DNA of 64,000 nt from an uncultured Pelagibacteraceae bacterium. GTDB lineage: Bacteria > Pseudomonadota > Alphaproteobacteria > Pelagibacterales > Pelagibacteraceae. The stretch covers positions 124,001 through 188,000 of the forward strand of contig CACJQX010000001.1 in assembly GCA_902595595.1 (NCBI GenBank), in the 5' to 3' direction. Made by a program: the position numbers and the translations under genes. Within the stretch, counting starts at the first letter, position 1; the number at the start of each line of letters is the position of its first letter. This document shows, in pieces, positions 26,718 to 37,559 of this stretch. Below the pieces are notes generated by a model. The model was not told the origin of the DNA, did no database searches, and saw only the letters and a list, made by a program, of their open reading frames with translations.

Positions 26718-28342
26718 TATAATTTATTTATCTCCCACTTTATTATCTGTTCTTTTTCATTATTTATACCCGAGATAAAAATATTTTGGTTTTCTTTATA
26801 TGAATTTTTATTACCGAAATATAAACCATTATCAATATCAATTTCAAAGTTATCACAACTAAATTTCCAACCTTCATCATCTAATTCAATTAGTATAGAT
26901 TTGTTATCTTGTGTTTTCATCACTTTTGAGTTTGGCTCAAGATGAAATCTAATATCAAATTTAATTTCTTTATTTGAATTTTTTCTAAATAACTTATCAT
27001 AGCCAATAAATTTCATTTGTTCTGGGTAGAACTCAATTTCTCTCTCATAAATGGTTCCAAATTTAATTAAATATCCATCATGTGTACCTGATATTTTCCA
27101 ATAATTATCTTCAAAAACTACATTTTTTTTTGATATTTTTAGTCCTTTATCAGTAATCAAATTTTGTTGATGCTTAACAAAATTACAAGAAGAATAATCT
27201 TCAATTGTTAAAGCACAATGAAGAGATGTGCTTCTTGATAATTTATTAAATTTATTATTTTTATCAGAGTAATAACCAGCATTTGAAATTAATCTTTTAT
27301 CATTTGAAAAAATTTCAAATGATAAAGCTCCGGCCTGATAGTCGTTGGAAAAAGTTTTGTTAGGACTGGAACCTATATCAGCAGCGAGAATTATTTTTTT
27401 ATTTTTAAGAATTGCATATCCACCAAGTTCATTAATTTGGTTTTTAAAAGTATAACCAAACCTTTTTAAATATTGATCAAATTCTTTATTTTCAGAGGAA
27501 AAATTACCATTAAAAAAAATATCTTGCTTTATATTTTGCCAAACAAAAGCATAACTTGATCCTAAATAATAAATGGTCTCATCAATATATTCAGGAATTA
27601 AACTTTGAGATTCTTTAAACCACTCCCTAATAATTATAAAATATTTTAAATAAAATATAAGTTGTCGAATATTTCTTGATTTTGGAAAGCCTTGATTATC
27701 TATTGAGGATTTAATAATATTTTTTAATAAATTCAATCCATTTAAAAGATATTGCTTTTCATTTTTGTAAGCTAATCCAGTTAAAATTATTGCAGCGCAC
27801 CCAATCAACTTATTTTCTACTTCTTTTGAGTTTTTGATTTCATTTAATAAATGATTAGTTTGTTTTTGAATCATATGATCAAAAGTAGATCTGTATGCTT
27901 GGTCGCTGTCCTCGTAAGTAAGTTGATGATTTGATAACCATGAAATAATTCTTTTTGCTGTCAAATCAAACTCCCAGCTTTTTTTTTGAAATTTATTGTT
28001 ATTTGAAATCCAATTTTTAATGATAGTTTGTGTAGTTTTTTTTGAAGATTTTAAATCTAAGCTGAAAAACCAAAAAAAATTATTTAATTTTTCGTAATCT
28101 TTAGGATTTAAATTATTTTGCCAAATTGATCCAATAGCAAAGTCTTCAATTTTATATTTTTTATTTTGATATTTAATTATAGATGAAAGTAAGTGAGGAC
28201 TAGGTTTGTATTCAAAACTATTTTCAAAAGTTTTTGATATTTTTTTTTCGTAAAAATTTGAATTTTGATAAATTGATTTAAAGCTATCTCTTACATTAAA
28301 ATAAAATTGACCTAAAATGCCTAAGGAATTTGTGTTAATCAT
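26717..28342 (-). CDS. Heparinase II/III family protein
   Basis: A 541-aa protein. The N-terminal alpha-helical domain (about residues 60-290, with WISNNNKFQKKSWEFDLTAKRIISWLSNH) resembles polysaccharide lyase toroids. The C-terminal beta-sandwich shows GGYAILKNKKIILAADIGSSP, AGALSFEIF and LISNAGYY, the usual heparinase II/III C-terminal motif. Related proteins lie next to purH in many alphaproteobacteria. Heparin is unlikely to be the substrate, and a cell-envelope polymer has been suggested. No signal peptide is apparent. Confidence 0.82.
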   Translation of the reverse strand: MINTNSLGILGQFYFNVRDSFKSIYQNSNFYEKKISKTFENSFEYKPSPHLLSSIIKYQNKKYKIEDFAIGSIWQNNLNPKDYEKLNNFFWFFSLDLKSSKKTTQTIIKNWISNNNKFQKKSWEFDLTAKRIISWLSNHQLTYEDSDQAYRSTFDHMIQKQTNHLLNEIKNSKEVENKLIGCAAIILTGLAYKNEKQYLLNGLNLLKNIIKSSIDNQGFPKSRNIRQLIFYLKYFIIIREWFKESQSLIPEYIDETIYYLGSSYAFVWQNIKQDIFFNGNFSSENKEFDQYLKRFGYTFKNQINELGGYAILKNKKIILAADIGSSPNKTFSNDYQAGALSFEIFSNDKRLISNAGYYSDKNNKFNKLSRSTSLHCALTIEDYSSCNFVKHQQNLITDKGLKISKKNVVFEDNYWKISGTHDGYLIKFGTIYEREIEFYPEQMKFIGYDKLFRKNSNKEIKFDIRFHLEPNSKVMKTQDNKSILIELDDEGWKFSCDNFEIDIDNGLYFGNKNSYKENQNIFISGINNEKEQIIKWEINKL

Positions 28343-28346
28343 TAAC

Positions 28347-29006
28347 TTATTTTAATTTTAATAAATTAATATTTTTCTTTATATCTCCATCATTACTTTT
28401 GAATACTGTAGTACCAGATACAAGAATGTTAGCGCCGGCATCAATTGCACTTTTGCAGTTATCAAAATTTATTCCACCATCAATTTCTATGTCAAAATCT
28501 AATTTTTTTTGGTCTCTTATTTTTTTTAATTCTTTAATTTTATCTAAAACTTCTGGCATAAATTTTTGCCCTCCAAATCCAGGATTTACACTCATGATTA
28601 AAACTAAATCTATTTGATCTAATAAATCTATTATTAAATCAACTTTAGTTTCGGGATTAAGTGAGACTCCAACTTTTTTATTTCTTTCTTTAATTTTTTT
28701 AATCGAATTTTCTAAATTATCAGTTGCCTCAGGATGAATAGTAATAATATCTGCTCCTGCATCAGCATAAGCTTCTATGTATTTATGCACTGGTGATATC
28801 ATCAAATGTACATCAAATTTTAATGAACAATGCTTTCTAAGAGCTTTAATTACAGGTGGACCTATAGTTAAATTAGGAACAAAATGACCATCCATTACAT
28901 CTACATGAATCATATCAGCCCCACCTGCTTCAAGTCTTTTTATTTCTGACCCTAACTGACTAAAATCAGCTGAAAGAATTGATGGAGAAATTTGTATATT
29001 TTTCAT
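28347..29006 (-). CDS. rpe: Ribulose-phosphate 3-epimerase
   Basis: Interconverts ribulose-5-P and xylulose-5-P in the pentose phosphate pathway. It is a TIM barrel with ISPSILSADFSQL, the metal-binding HVDVMDGHFVPNLTIGPP, the FDVHLMI motif, SVNPGFGGQKF and the phosphate-binding IDGGIN and VSGTTVF loops. Its 219 aa is full length. It lies a few bases upstream of the heparinase-like gene and is co-directional with it and purH. Confidence 0.97.
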   Translation of the reverse strand: MKNIQISPSILSADFSQLGSEIKRLEAGGADMIHVDVMDGHFVPNLTIGPPVIKALRKHCSLKFDVHLMISPVHKYIEAYADAGADIITIHPEATDNLENSIKKIKERNKKVGVSLNPETKVDLIIDLLDQIDLVLIMSVNPGFGGQKFMPEVLDKIKELKKIRDQKKLDFDIEIDGGINFDNCKSAIDAGANILVSGTTVFKSNDGDIKKNINLLKLK

Positions 29007-29040
29007 TGATTACTAGATTAACTAGTATCAATTTTAAAAA

Positions 29041-29391
29041 TTAAAATGAATTAAAAAATTGATAAATTTGTCTAGAAATTTCACTCTCCAACGGAAATGA
29101 CAACATTCCCATCACTGAGTAGCCTAAGATCCAAGGCATTAAATAAAATCTTATCATGTAGAAAAACCAAGCAACATACAATGGCACCAATGGCCCAATG
29201 ATAAATGAGGGTGTTATTGGTTTAAATAATTTTATTAGAGGATTGGTGTATTTCACAAATACTCTCATGAAAAAGAATTGTGAGTCTTCTCTTTGAAAAA
29301 TATTCATCGCCACTCTTCCAATTAAAGTCCACATGATAATTCCAAGCAAATAATCAATAAAATATATTAAAGGATGAAAATTTGCTGACAT
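29041..29391 (-). CDS. Conserved membrane protein, YggT-like
   Basis: A 116-aa protein with two or three hydrophobic segments. The RVAMNIFQREDSQFFFMRVFVKYTNPLIKLFKPITP region resembles the YggT family pattern, in which a loop ends in a TxPxLxPxRxxxP-type sequence. It is longer and more divergent than the canonical YggT gene found later in this window. The function is unknown; YggT proteins are linked to osmotic tolerance and membrane organisation. It stands alone between rpe and the symporter operon. Confidence 0.55.
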   Translation of the reverse strand: MSANFHPLIYFIDYLLGIIMWTLIGRVAMNIFQREDSQFFFMRVFVKYTNPLIKLFKPITPSFIIGPLVPLYVAWFFYMIRFYLMPWILGYSVMGMLSFPLESEISRQIYQFFNSF

Positions 29392-29423
29392 TCAAAATTT
29401 ATATTGGAAAATTTATTGAAATA

Positions 29424-29449
29424 AAAGGGGCGAAATTAATCGCCCCTTT
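29424..29449 (-). terminator. Intrinsic terminator of the symporter operon
   Basis: A perfect 10-bp stem (AAAGGGGCGA with TCGCCCCTTT) closes a 6-base loop eleven bases beyond the symporter stop. The GC-rich core GGGGCG stands out in this AT-rich DNA. A short T-rich run follows on the minus strand, so it most likely ends the minus-strand transcript. Confidence 0.75.
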
Positions 29450-29459
29450 AAAAGATTAT

Positions 29460-31271
29460 TTAGTGTGATTTACCAAGAATTGATTTACCACTTGGTACAC
29501 GCACGTCATCAACCATTTTTTGAGTAGCTTTATCTGGCTCTGCAGTCATTAAACTAACTACCACCATTAAAACTAAACTAACAGCTGATCCGAAGATACC
29601 AAATGTTAACTGTGTAATTCCTAGGAATCCACTTCCACCAGTTCGTACCCAAACTAAGTACCACGCACCGGCGATTAGACCACCTAGCATACCAGCAATC
29701 GCACCTTGTCTATTAGCTCTCTTCCACCATACACCAAGTACAAGTGGGAAGAACAATCCAGACATCGCAAAATCAAAAGCCCAGATAACCGAACCTAAGA
29801 TTCCTTGAATCTCCATTGCTGCAATAGTTGCTCCAGCAAAACCAATTATTACAAGTAATACCCTTGCAACAAGTAGTCGTTTTGCAGTTTCCGCTTTTGG
29901 ATCAATGATCTTATAGTAAACATCATGTGATATAGCGTTTGCAATTGCTAGAATCAAACCATCAGCAGTAGACATGGCAGCTGCCATACCTCCTGCAGCA
30001 ACTAGACCTGAAATTACATAAGGTAATCCAGCTATCTCTGGTGTTGCTAATACAACGGCTTTACCACCCATGAAGAACTCGTTTAATTCAAGAGTCCCAT
30101 TTCCGTTAAAGTCGCTGATAAACATTAGGTTTGCTTGGTTCCAGTTTTGGTACCAATCTATCGCTTCCACTTCTGCAAATGTCTTACCGATAATACCAGT
30201 TGGTAAATTCGGGTCGATCAATGATAACTTAGATAATGTAGCTAACATTGGAGCAGAAGAATAAAGTAGGAAGATAAAGAATAATGACCAACCTACTGAT
30301 TTTCTAGCTGCTTTTACACTTGGAGTAGTAAAGTATCTCATCATCACGTGCGGTAATGAAGCTGTTCCCATCATCATCGCTAATGCTAATGAAATAAATG
30401 CCCAAGGTGTAGCGTTAACTGCAGAGTGAGCTTTAGTTATTCCTGCTAAGCCTTTAGGTACTGTTTTTAGATCAGCAGCTGCGTTTTTAACAAAACCGAA
30501 CTGTTGTTCTAATTCACCAATTCTAGCAACCTCATCAGCTAACATAAAGTGAGGGAAGAAACCCGCACCCATTTTGTTACTGATCCAGAATACTGGAAGT
30601 AGGTATGCTATAATTAGAACGATATATTGTGCAACCTGTGTCCAAGTCACCCCTCTCATACCACCTAACATTGAACATAATAAAATACTTATTAGTCCAA
30701 CATAAACTGCGTATTGGAACGGGATATCAAGTGCAACAGATGCAATAGTACCTGTAGCGTTAATTTGTGCAGTCACATAAGTAAATGAAGCAACAGTTAA
30801 AACTACAACTGCGCTAAATCTAGCTAAATTACCACCGTATCTAGTACCTATAAAATCTGGAACTGTATAACAGCCAAATTTTCTTAAGTATGGTGCTAAT
30901 AAAGATGCAACAAGCACGTATCCACCAGTCCAACCAACAAGTAGAGCCATATAACCGTAACCTTTAAAGTAAATACCACCTGCCATAGCAACGAATGATG
31001 CACCAGACATCCAGTCTGCTGCAGTCGCCATTCCGTTGAAGACTGTTGGTACTTGCCTTCCAGCTACATAATATGCATCTGCTTGGGCTGTTCTTGATAG
31101 ATAACCGATTAATGCATAGATGAATACAGTAAATGCAACAAAAGCGATACCGATCGTTTTAGCTGTCATACCCATCTGTTCAGCAATTGCCATAATGATT
31201 ATGAAACCTACAAATCCTCCTGTATAGATTCCGTAAATCTTAGGCAAATTATCTATGAAATTACCTTTCAT
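29460..31271 (-). CDS. Sodium:solute symporter, acetate permease-like large subunit
   Basis: A 603-aa SSS-family transporter with 12-14 membrane helices. Signatures are YYVAGRQVPTVFNGMATAADWMSGASFVAMAG at residues 67-99, GWTGGYVL, VPDFIGTRYGG, and the late AMSTADGLILAIANAISHDVYYK. It belongs to the SSS branch that works with a small DUF4212 subunit and is near acetyl-CoA synthetase, so acetate or a similar short monocarboxylate is the likely substrate. A hydrophilic insert at residues about 245-290 and an EF-hand-like loop at residues 387-398 (D-x-N-x-N-G-x-L-x-x-x-E) are unusual. Confidence 0.88.
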   Translation of the reverse strand: MKGNFIDNLPKIYGIYTGGFVGFIIIMAIAEQMGMTAKTIGIAFVAFTVFIYALIGYLSRTAQADAYYVAGRQVPTVFNGMATAADWMSGASFVAMAGGIYFKGYGYMALLVGWTGGYVLVASLLAPYLRKFGCYTVPDFIGTRYGGNLARFSAVVVLTVASFTYVTAQINATGTIASVALDIPFQYAVYVGLISILLCSMLGGMRGVTWTQVAQYIVLIIAYLLPVFWISNKMGAGFFPHFMLADEVARIGELEQQFGFVKNAAADLKTVPKGLAGITKAHSAVNATPWAFISLALAMMMGTASLPHVMMRYFTTPSVKAARKSVGWSLFFIFLLYSSAPMLATLSKLSLIDPNLPTGIIGKTFAEVEAIDWYQNWNQANLMFISDFNGNGTLELNEFFMGGKAVVLATPEIAGLPYVISGLVAAGGMAAAMSTADGLILAIANAISHDVYYKIIDPKAETAKRLLVARVLLVIIGFAGATIAAMEIQGILGSVIWAFDFAMSGLFFPLVLGVWWKRANRQGAIAGMLGGLIAGAWYLVWVRTGGSGFLGITQLTFGIFGSAVSLVLMVVVSLMTAEPDKATQKMVDDVRVPSGKSILGKSH

Positions 31272-31531
31272 TATTCGTCCTCTCTTTCGCTAAAGCCGAA
31301 CTCTTCATCGATTTTTTCTTGTCTATTCGCAAACCAGAAAATTAGGATTACAAATGCACCAAGAGATCCCTGACATGTAAACCAGTATGTCCACGGATAA
31401 CCGAAAGGTCCTGTGACCTCGTTCATTTCAGCTCCAAAGAGAAAGATGCCAATTGAGAAAACAAACCAGATTGCCAGTGTTATAAATAACAATCCCCTGG
31501 TTTTTTCCCAGTGTTTTTGTTGATTTGACAT
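31271..31531 (-). CDS. Symporter small subunit (DUF4212)
   Basis: An 86-aa protein with two membrane helices, the partner of the adjacent large subunit. The opening KHWEKTRGLLFITLAIWFVFSIGIFLF and the PFGYPWTYWFTCQGSLGAFVILIFWFANRQ segment are the family pattern. The one-base overlap with the large subunit implies stoichiometric translation. The pair resembles two-gene acetate or solute symporters in proteobacteria. Confidence 0.9.
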   Translation of the reverse strand: MSNQQKHWEKTRGLLFITLAIWFVFSIGIFLFGAEMNEVTGPFGYPWTYWFTCQGSLGAFVILIFWFANRQEKIDEEFGFSEREDE

Positions 31532-31666
31532 TTATACCTCTCTATTTAGTTATAACTGGTTGAAACCATAACCATTATGAGAGCTTTGAAAACCCTAAAA
31601 ATTGATCATATTAGGTACTTATTTACTTACTTTTTTAAGATATAATTGGCGCACTTACAAATTAAC

Positions 31667-32286
31667 ATGGGAAAATACAAATTAACTTGGAGAGACGTTA
31701 AACTTGAGGATTTCAAAACATATTTATTCGCCATGTTTAAGGCGTTTATTCCAAAGAAAAAAATAAAAACTTTAGATGAATTAGAGCAGTTTATTCAAAC
31801 TAAATCTGCATGGGCCACTCAAGTTACTTTATATAATTATCTAAAAACTAGAATGGGAACAAGATACGTTCTTCATTTTGATAATGATGAATTCATGTCA
31901 TCAGTAAATCTTGCTAAATGGAATATTTATTCAGTTGCATTACAAGATTTAACTTTTTTTACTTTTTCATATTTGAAAGTTAATTTTGATTATCAGGATA
32001 TTCATAAAGCAAACGAAATTTTTAATAAAATTTTAGATGACGAAATTTCTAATAAGATGCCGTTAGATATTATTGATGAAGCTAGGAAAAGTTTTGATGA
32101 ACGATTAGAGAAAATAAATTGGGATGTTTATTGTCAAGACTTACCTTTTAATCCTAGCGCGCTATCTTTATATAAATGGGCTCCAATTGCAGATGAATTA
32201 AAAACTTTAGATCGTAAGATTGTTTTAAATTCGATGATTTTAAAGTGGGATGTTGTTAAACAAGAGTTTAAAGATTTAATCCAGTT

Positions 32287-32290
<4 letters not shown>
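31667..32290 (+). CDS. Conserved hypothetical protein next to acs
   Basis: A 207-aa soluble protein that I do not recognise. I take the ATG at 31667 ([10 protein letters not shown]); a TTG start at 31646 would add seven residues. The sequence is rich in aromatic and acidic residues, with [22 protein letters not shown] and [26 protein letters not shown] as distinctive stretches, and no obvious catalytic motif, signal peptide or membrane helix. It lies divergent to the symporter and tail-to-tail with acetyl-CoA synthetase, sharing a TTAA double stop. A TATAAT at 31641-31646 may serve as its -10 box. Confidence 0.75.
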
Positions 32291-34383
<2,093 letters not shown>

Positions 34384-34398
34384 AGGACAATTTTTTTT

Positions 34399-34812
34399 TT
34401 AAATCTTACTCATGTTATTTATAATTTTCCAGCTTTTATAATCAACAGGCATTACAGAAAGCCTACTTTGCCTTATCAGAGCTAAATGGCTTAAATCCTT
34501 ATTTTTTTTAATACTTTCGAGCGTTATAGGCTTTGAAAATTTAGACTTAAATTGAACAGTAACGGCAACAAATCTGCCTGTTTTGTCTGTTTTATCTATA
34601 TACGATTCTTTAATAACTTTTACTATTCCAACTATCTCTTTTCCTATGTTTGAATGATAAAAAAAACATAGATCTCCTTTACTCATACTTTTTAAATTTT
34701 TTGCAGCTTGATAATTTCTGACACCATCCCAAGGTGCACCTTTAATTCCAGCTTTTTTTTGTTGGTCAATTGACCAAACATCTGGTTCAGATTTCATCAA
34801 CCAATATTTCAT
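34399..34812 (-). CDS. EVE domain protein
   Basis: A 137-aa protein with the PUA-like EVE fold (MKYWLMKSEPDVWSIDQQ, WDGVRNYQAAKNL, GDLCFFYHSN, IVGIVKVIKES). EVE proteins are thought to bind modified bases in DNA or RNA. In alphaproteobacteria the gene is commonly beside tsaD, as here, where one base overlaps tsaD. The exact role is unknown. Confidence 0.92.
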   Translation of the reverse strand: MKYWLMKSEPDVWSIDQQKKAGIKGAPWDGVRNYQAAKNLKSMSKGDLCFFYHSNIGKEIVGIVKVIKESYIDKTDKTGRFVAVTVQFKSKFSKPITLESIKKNKDLSHLALIRQSRLSVMPVDYKSWKIINNMSKI

Positions 34813-35885
34813 TACAATTGAACTCCGGCACCTTTGAGAAAAGCTGCATCTTCATCTAAAGGCCATCTAGGTTTTGCTGGATAATCTAAATCATCAAATT
34901 GATTTATTTTAAATTTTTCCAAACCTACCATCGCAATCATTGCTGCATTATCTCCACAAAACTCTATAGGTGGAAAAATACTTTTAAAATTATTTTCTTC
35001 ACATAGATTAATTAACATAGACCTAATTTTTTTATTTGCCGCAACTCCTCCAGCAACAACGAAAATTTTTTCATTTAATTCATTTATTTTTTCAAATTCA
35101 GTAAAAGCAATCTTTGTTTTTTTATATAAAATTTCCTCAATTGTTTTTTGAAAAGATGCTGCAAGATCATATTTATCTTGTTCTGACTTAATTGTTTTGC
35201 TTATCTTCAACACAGCAGTTTTTAGACCTGCAAAAGAAAGATTGCATCCTCCTTTGCTGAAAATTGGTTTTGGTAAATCATATTTTTCTGGATCACCTTT
35301 TTTAGCTAAAATTTCTATTTGAGGTCCTCCTGGAAATTCTATTCCTAAAAGCTTTGCCGTTTTGTCAAACGCCTCACCTAATGCATCATCAATAGTTGTT
35401 CCTAATCTTTTATATTTACCAAGGTTCTGAACACTTAAATATTGTGAGTGCCCGCCTGAAATTAAAAGAAGTAAATATGGATAATTTAAATTTGTATTTA
35501 GTTTTGGACTTAAAGCATGTCCCTCTAAATGATTAACAGCAATAAAAGGTTTATTCATTGCTGTTGCGAAAGCTTTACCAAAACTTAACCCAACTGATAA
35601 ACAAACAATTAATCCAGGACCTGCGGTAGAAGCAACGGCATCTATTTCTTCAATTTTTCTTCCACTTTCATCAATAGCTTTTTTGACAATCCAATCAATT
35701 TTTTCAATGTGCGAACGTGCTGCTAGTTCAGGAACTACACCACCAAACTCCCTATGAACCTCCACTTGGCTAGAAACAATGTTGGATAAAACTACTGGGA
35801 AACCTTCTTCATTTTCAGTTATTAAAGAAGCTGCTGTTTCATCACAACTAGACTCTATTCCAAGAATTAAGGGTTTTTTGCTCAT
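34812..35885 (-). CDS. tsaD: tRNA N6-adenosine threonylcarbamoyltransferase TsaD
   Basis: Transfers the threonylcarbamoyl group to A37 of ANN-decoding tRNAs. It has an ASKHA fold with ILGIESSCDETAASL at the N-terminus, the iron-binding HLEGHALSP motif, LLISGGHSQYL, the DDALGEAFDKTAKLLGI segment, VAGGVAANKKIR and the late FCGDNAAMIA. The length is 357 aa. It diverges from hemC across 54 bases that contain a perfect 10-base palindrome at 35903-35912. Confidence 0.96.
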   Translation of the reverse strand: MSKKPLILGIESSCDETAASLITENEEGFPVVLSNIVSSQVEVHREFGGVVPELAARSHIEKIDWIVKKAIDESGRKIEEIDAVASTAGPGLIVCLSVGLSFGKAFATAMNKPFIAVNHLEGHALSPKLNTNLNYPYLLLLISGGHSQYLSVQNLGKYKRLGTTIDDALGEAFDKTAKLLGIEFPGGPQIEILAKKGDPEKYDLPKPIFSKGGCNLSFAGLKTAVLKISKTIKSEQDKYDLAASFQKTIEEILYKKTKIAFTEFEKINELNEKIFVVAGGVAANKKIRSMLINLCEENNFKSIFPPIEFCGDNAAMIAMVGLEKFKINQFDDLDYPAKPRWPLDEDAAFLKGAGVQL

Positions 35886-35939
35886 TCAAATAGTTTTTAA
35901 TAATTGTACAATCTTTATACAAGTAAGAAATAATTTTTT

Positions 35940-36857
35940 ATGAGAAAAAAAATAATAATTGGATCTAGGGGTAGCAAGCTTGCCTTACTTTATGCTCAAC
36001 AAGCTAAAGATAAGATTATTGAAAATACCGATCTTGGTAATGAAGATATCTTAATTAAATCAATTACAACTAAAGGTGACGAAGTACAGGATATAAGATT
36101 ATCTGAGCTTGGTGGCAAAGGTTTGTTTTCAAGCAATATTGAAAAAGAACTTCAATTAAAAAATATTGATATTGCAGTCCATGCACTGAAAGATATGCCT
36201 GCTAATGAAACAGAAGGATTAAGGACAGATTCTTTTCTTAAAAGAAATGACCCTAGAGAAATTTTAATTACAAAGAACAAAAAAAAACTTAAAGATTTAG
36301 ATCAAAACTCAATTGTTGGTACCTCATCATACAGAAGAGAATTTCAAATAAAAAAAATCAGACAAGATTTGAACTGTAAACTAATTAGAGGAAATGTAGA
36401 TACTAGAATTAGAAAATTGAATGAAGGGATGTATGATGCAATTATTTTGTCTTATGCTGGTATCAAATTTTTAAAATTTGAAAATGAAATCTCAGAAATT
36501 TTTTCAGCTGAAAAAATAATTCCTAGTGTAGGACAAGGCGTAATTGCTCTTCAGTGCAGGGAGAATGATGACGAGACAATTTCTATTTTAAACAAAATTA
36601 ATCATGAGGAAACACACAAAAGAGCTCACCTTGAGAGAAATATTTTAAAAGTTTTAGATGGAGATTGTGAAACAGCAATTGGTGCTCATTCAGTGGTTGA
36701 TGGAGATAAGATTACGGTAGAGGCTGAACTTTTTTCTTTAGATGGTAAACAAAGGTTTTATGAAAAAAAAGTTGGTAATTTGAATGAGTTTAAAGAAATT
36801 GGTAAAGAGATTGGAATACTTTTAAAAACAAAATCAAATAATTCATATAAAAGATAA
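35940..36857 (+). CDS. hemC: Hydroxymethylbilane synthase (porphobilinogen deaminase)
   Basis: Polymerises four porphobilinogens into hydroxymethylbilane. The sequence shows IIGSRGSKLALLYAQ, KGLFSSNIEKEL, IAVHALKDMP with a catalytic Asp, GTSSYRREFQIKKIR and the dipyrromethane-cofactor Cys at residue 243 (LDGDCETAIGAH). The length is 305 aa. It pairs with hemD two bases downstream. Together with hemE, hemH and hemJ, five haem-pathway genes lie in this window. Confidence 0.96.
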   Translation: MRKKIIIGSRGSKLALLYAQQAKDKIIENTDLGNEDILIKSITTKGDEVQDIRLSELGGKGLFSSNIEKELQLKNIDIAVHALKDMPANETEGLRTDSFLKRNDPREILITKNKKKLKDLDQNSIVGTSSYRREFQIKKIRQDLNCKLIRGNVDTRIRKLNEGMYDAIILSYAGIKFLKFENEISEIFSAEKIIPSVGQGVIALQCRENDDETISILNKINHEETHKRAHLERNILKVLDGDCETAIGAHSVVDGDKITVEAELFSLDGKQRFYEKKVGNLNEFKEIGKEIGILLKTKSNNSYKR

Positions 36858-36858
36858 T

Positions 36859-37557
36859 ATGCATATTTTATTAACTAGACCACTGGAGGATTGTTCTGAA
36901 ATGATATTAAAATTTCAATCATTAGGACATCAAGTTTCTCATCTTCCATTAATAAGAATTGAAAAAGTTAATTATGAAAAAATTAACTTTTCTGAATATG
37001 GTGGAATTGTTTTTACTAGTGCAAATGCGGTAAAATTTTTAAACGCAGTAAAATTAGATAAAAATATTAAATGCTTTTGTGTTGGAAACGCTACAGAAAA
37101 CAAAGCAAGAAGTGTTGGTTTTCAAAATACAATTGCGGCTGAAGGAAATGTTACAAACTTAAAGGAGTTAATTATACAAAGTTATGATTCCAAAAATAAA
37201 GAATTACTTTACGTTAGTGGTGAAACAATATCGGTTGATTTAGATCAACAGCTGTTAAGCGAAGGTTTTAAGGTAAAAAGAATTATTAATTACAGAGTAG
37301 ATCATAATCAAAAATTTGATGAGAAATTTGTTAATGAATTAAAATTAAATATGCCTGATATGGTCTATGTTTACTCTCAAAATAGTGCGTCAAGTTTCTT
37401 AAATTTTATAAAGATTTACCAAACCGAAAATTTATGGATGAATACAAATTTGATGTGTATAGGTGAAAAAACCTCGTCAATACTGAACGAAATTAAATGG
37501 AAAAAGATTTTTCTTTTTAACCCTGGAGAAGAAGAGTTTTTGTTATATAAAATTTAG
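36859..37557 (+). CDS. hemD: Uroporphyrinogen-III synthase
   Basis: Closes and rearranges hydroxymethylbilane to uroporphyrinogen III. HemD sequences are poorly conserved. Here the opening ILLTRPLEDCSEMILKFQSLGHQVSHLPLIRIE, the GIVFTSANAVKFL segment and the VYVYSQNSASSFLNFI region fit the two-domain family pattern. The length of 232 aa is typical, and its position right after hemC supports the call. Confidence 0.88.
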   Translation: MHILLTRPLEDCSEMILKFQSLGHQVSHLPLIRIEKVNYEKINFSEYGGIVFTSANAVKFLNAVKLDKNIKCFCVGNATENKARSVGFQNTIAAEGNVTNLKELIIQSYDSKNKELLYVSGETISVDLDQQLLSEGFKVKRIINYRVDHNQKFDEKFVNELKLNMPDMVYVYSQNSASSFLNFIKIYQTENLWMNTNLMCIGEKTSSILNEIKWKKIFLFNPGEEEFLLYKI

Positions 37558-37559
37558 AA

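Noticed and set aside
31571..31590. Inverted repeat-like GGTT/AACC near the symporter promoter
   Set aside because: Only four-base arms with a short spacer; not distinguishable from chance.
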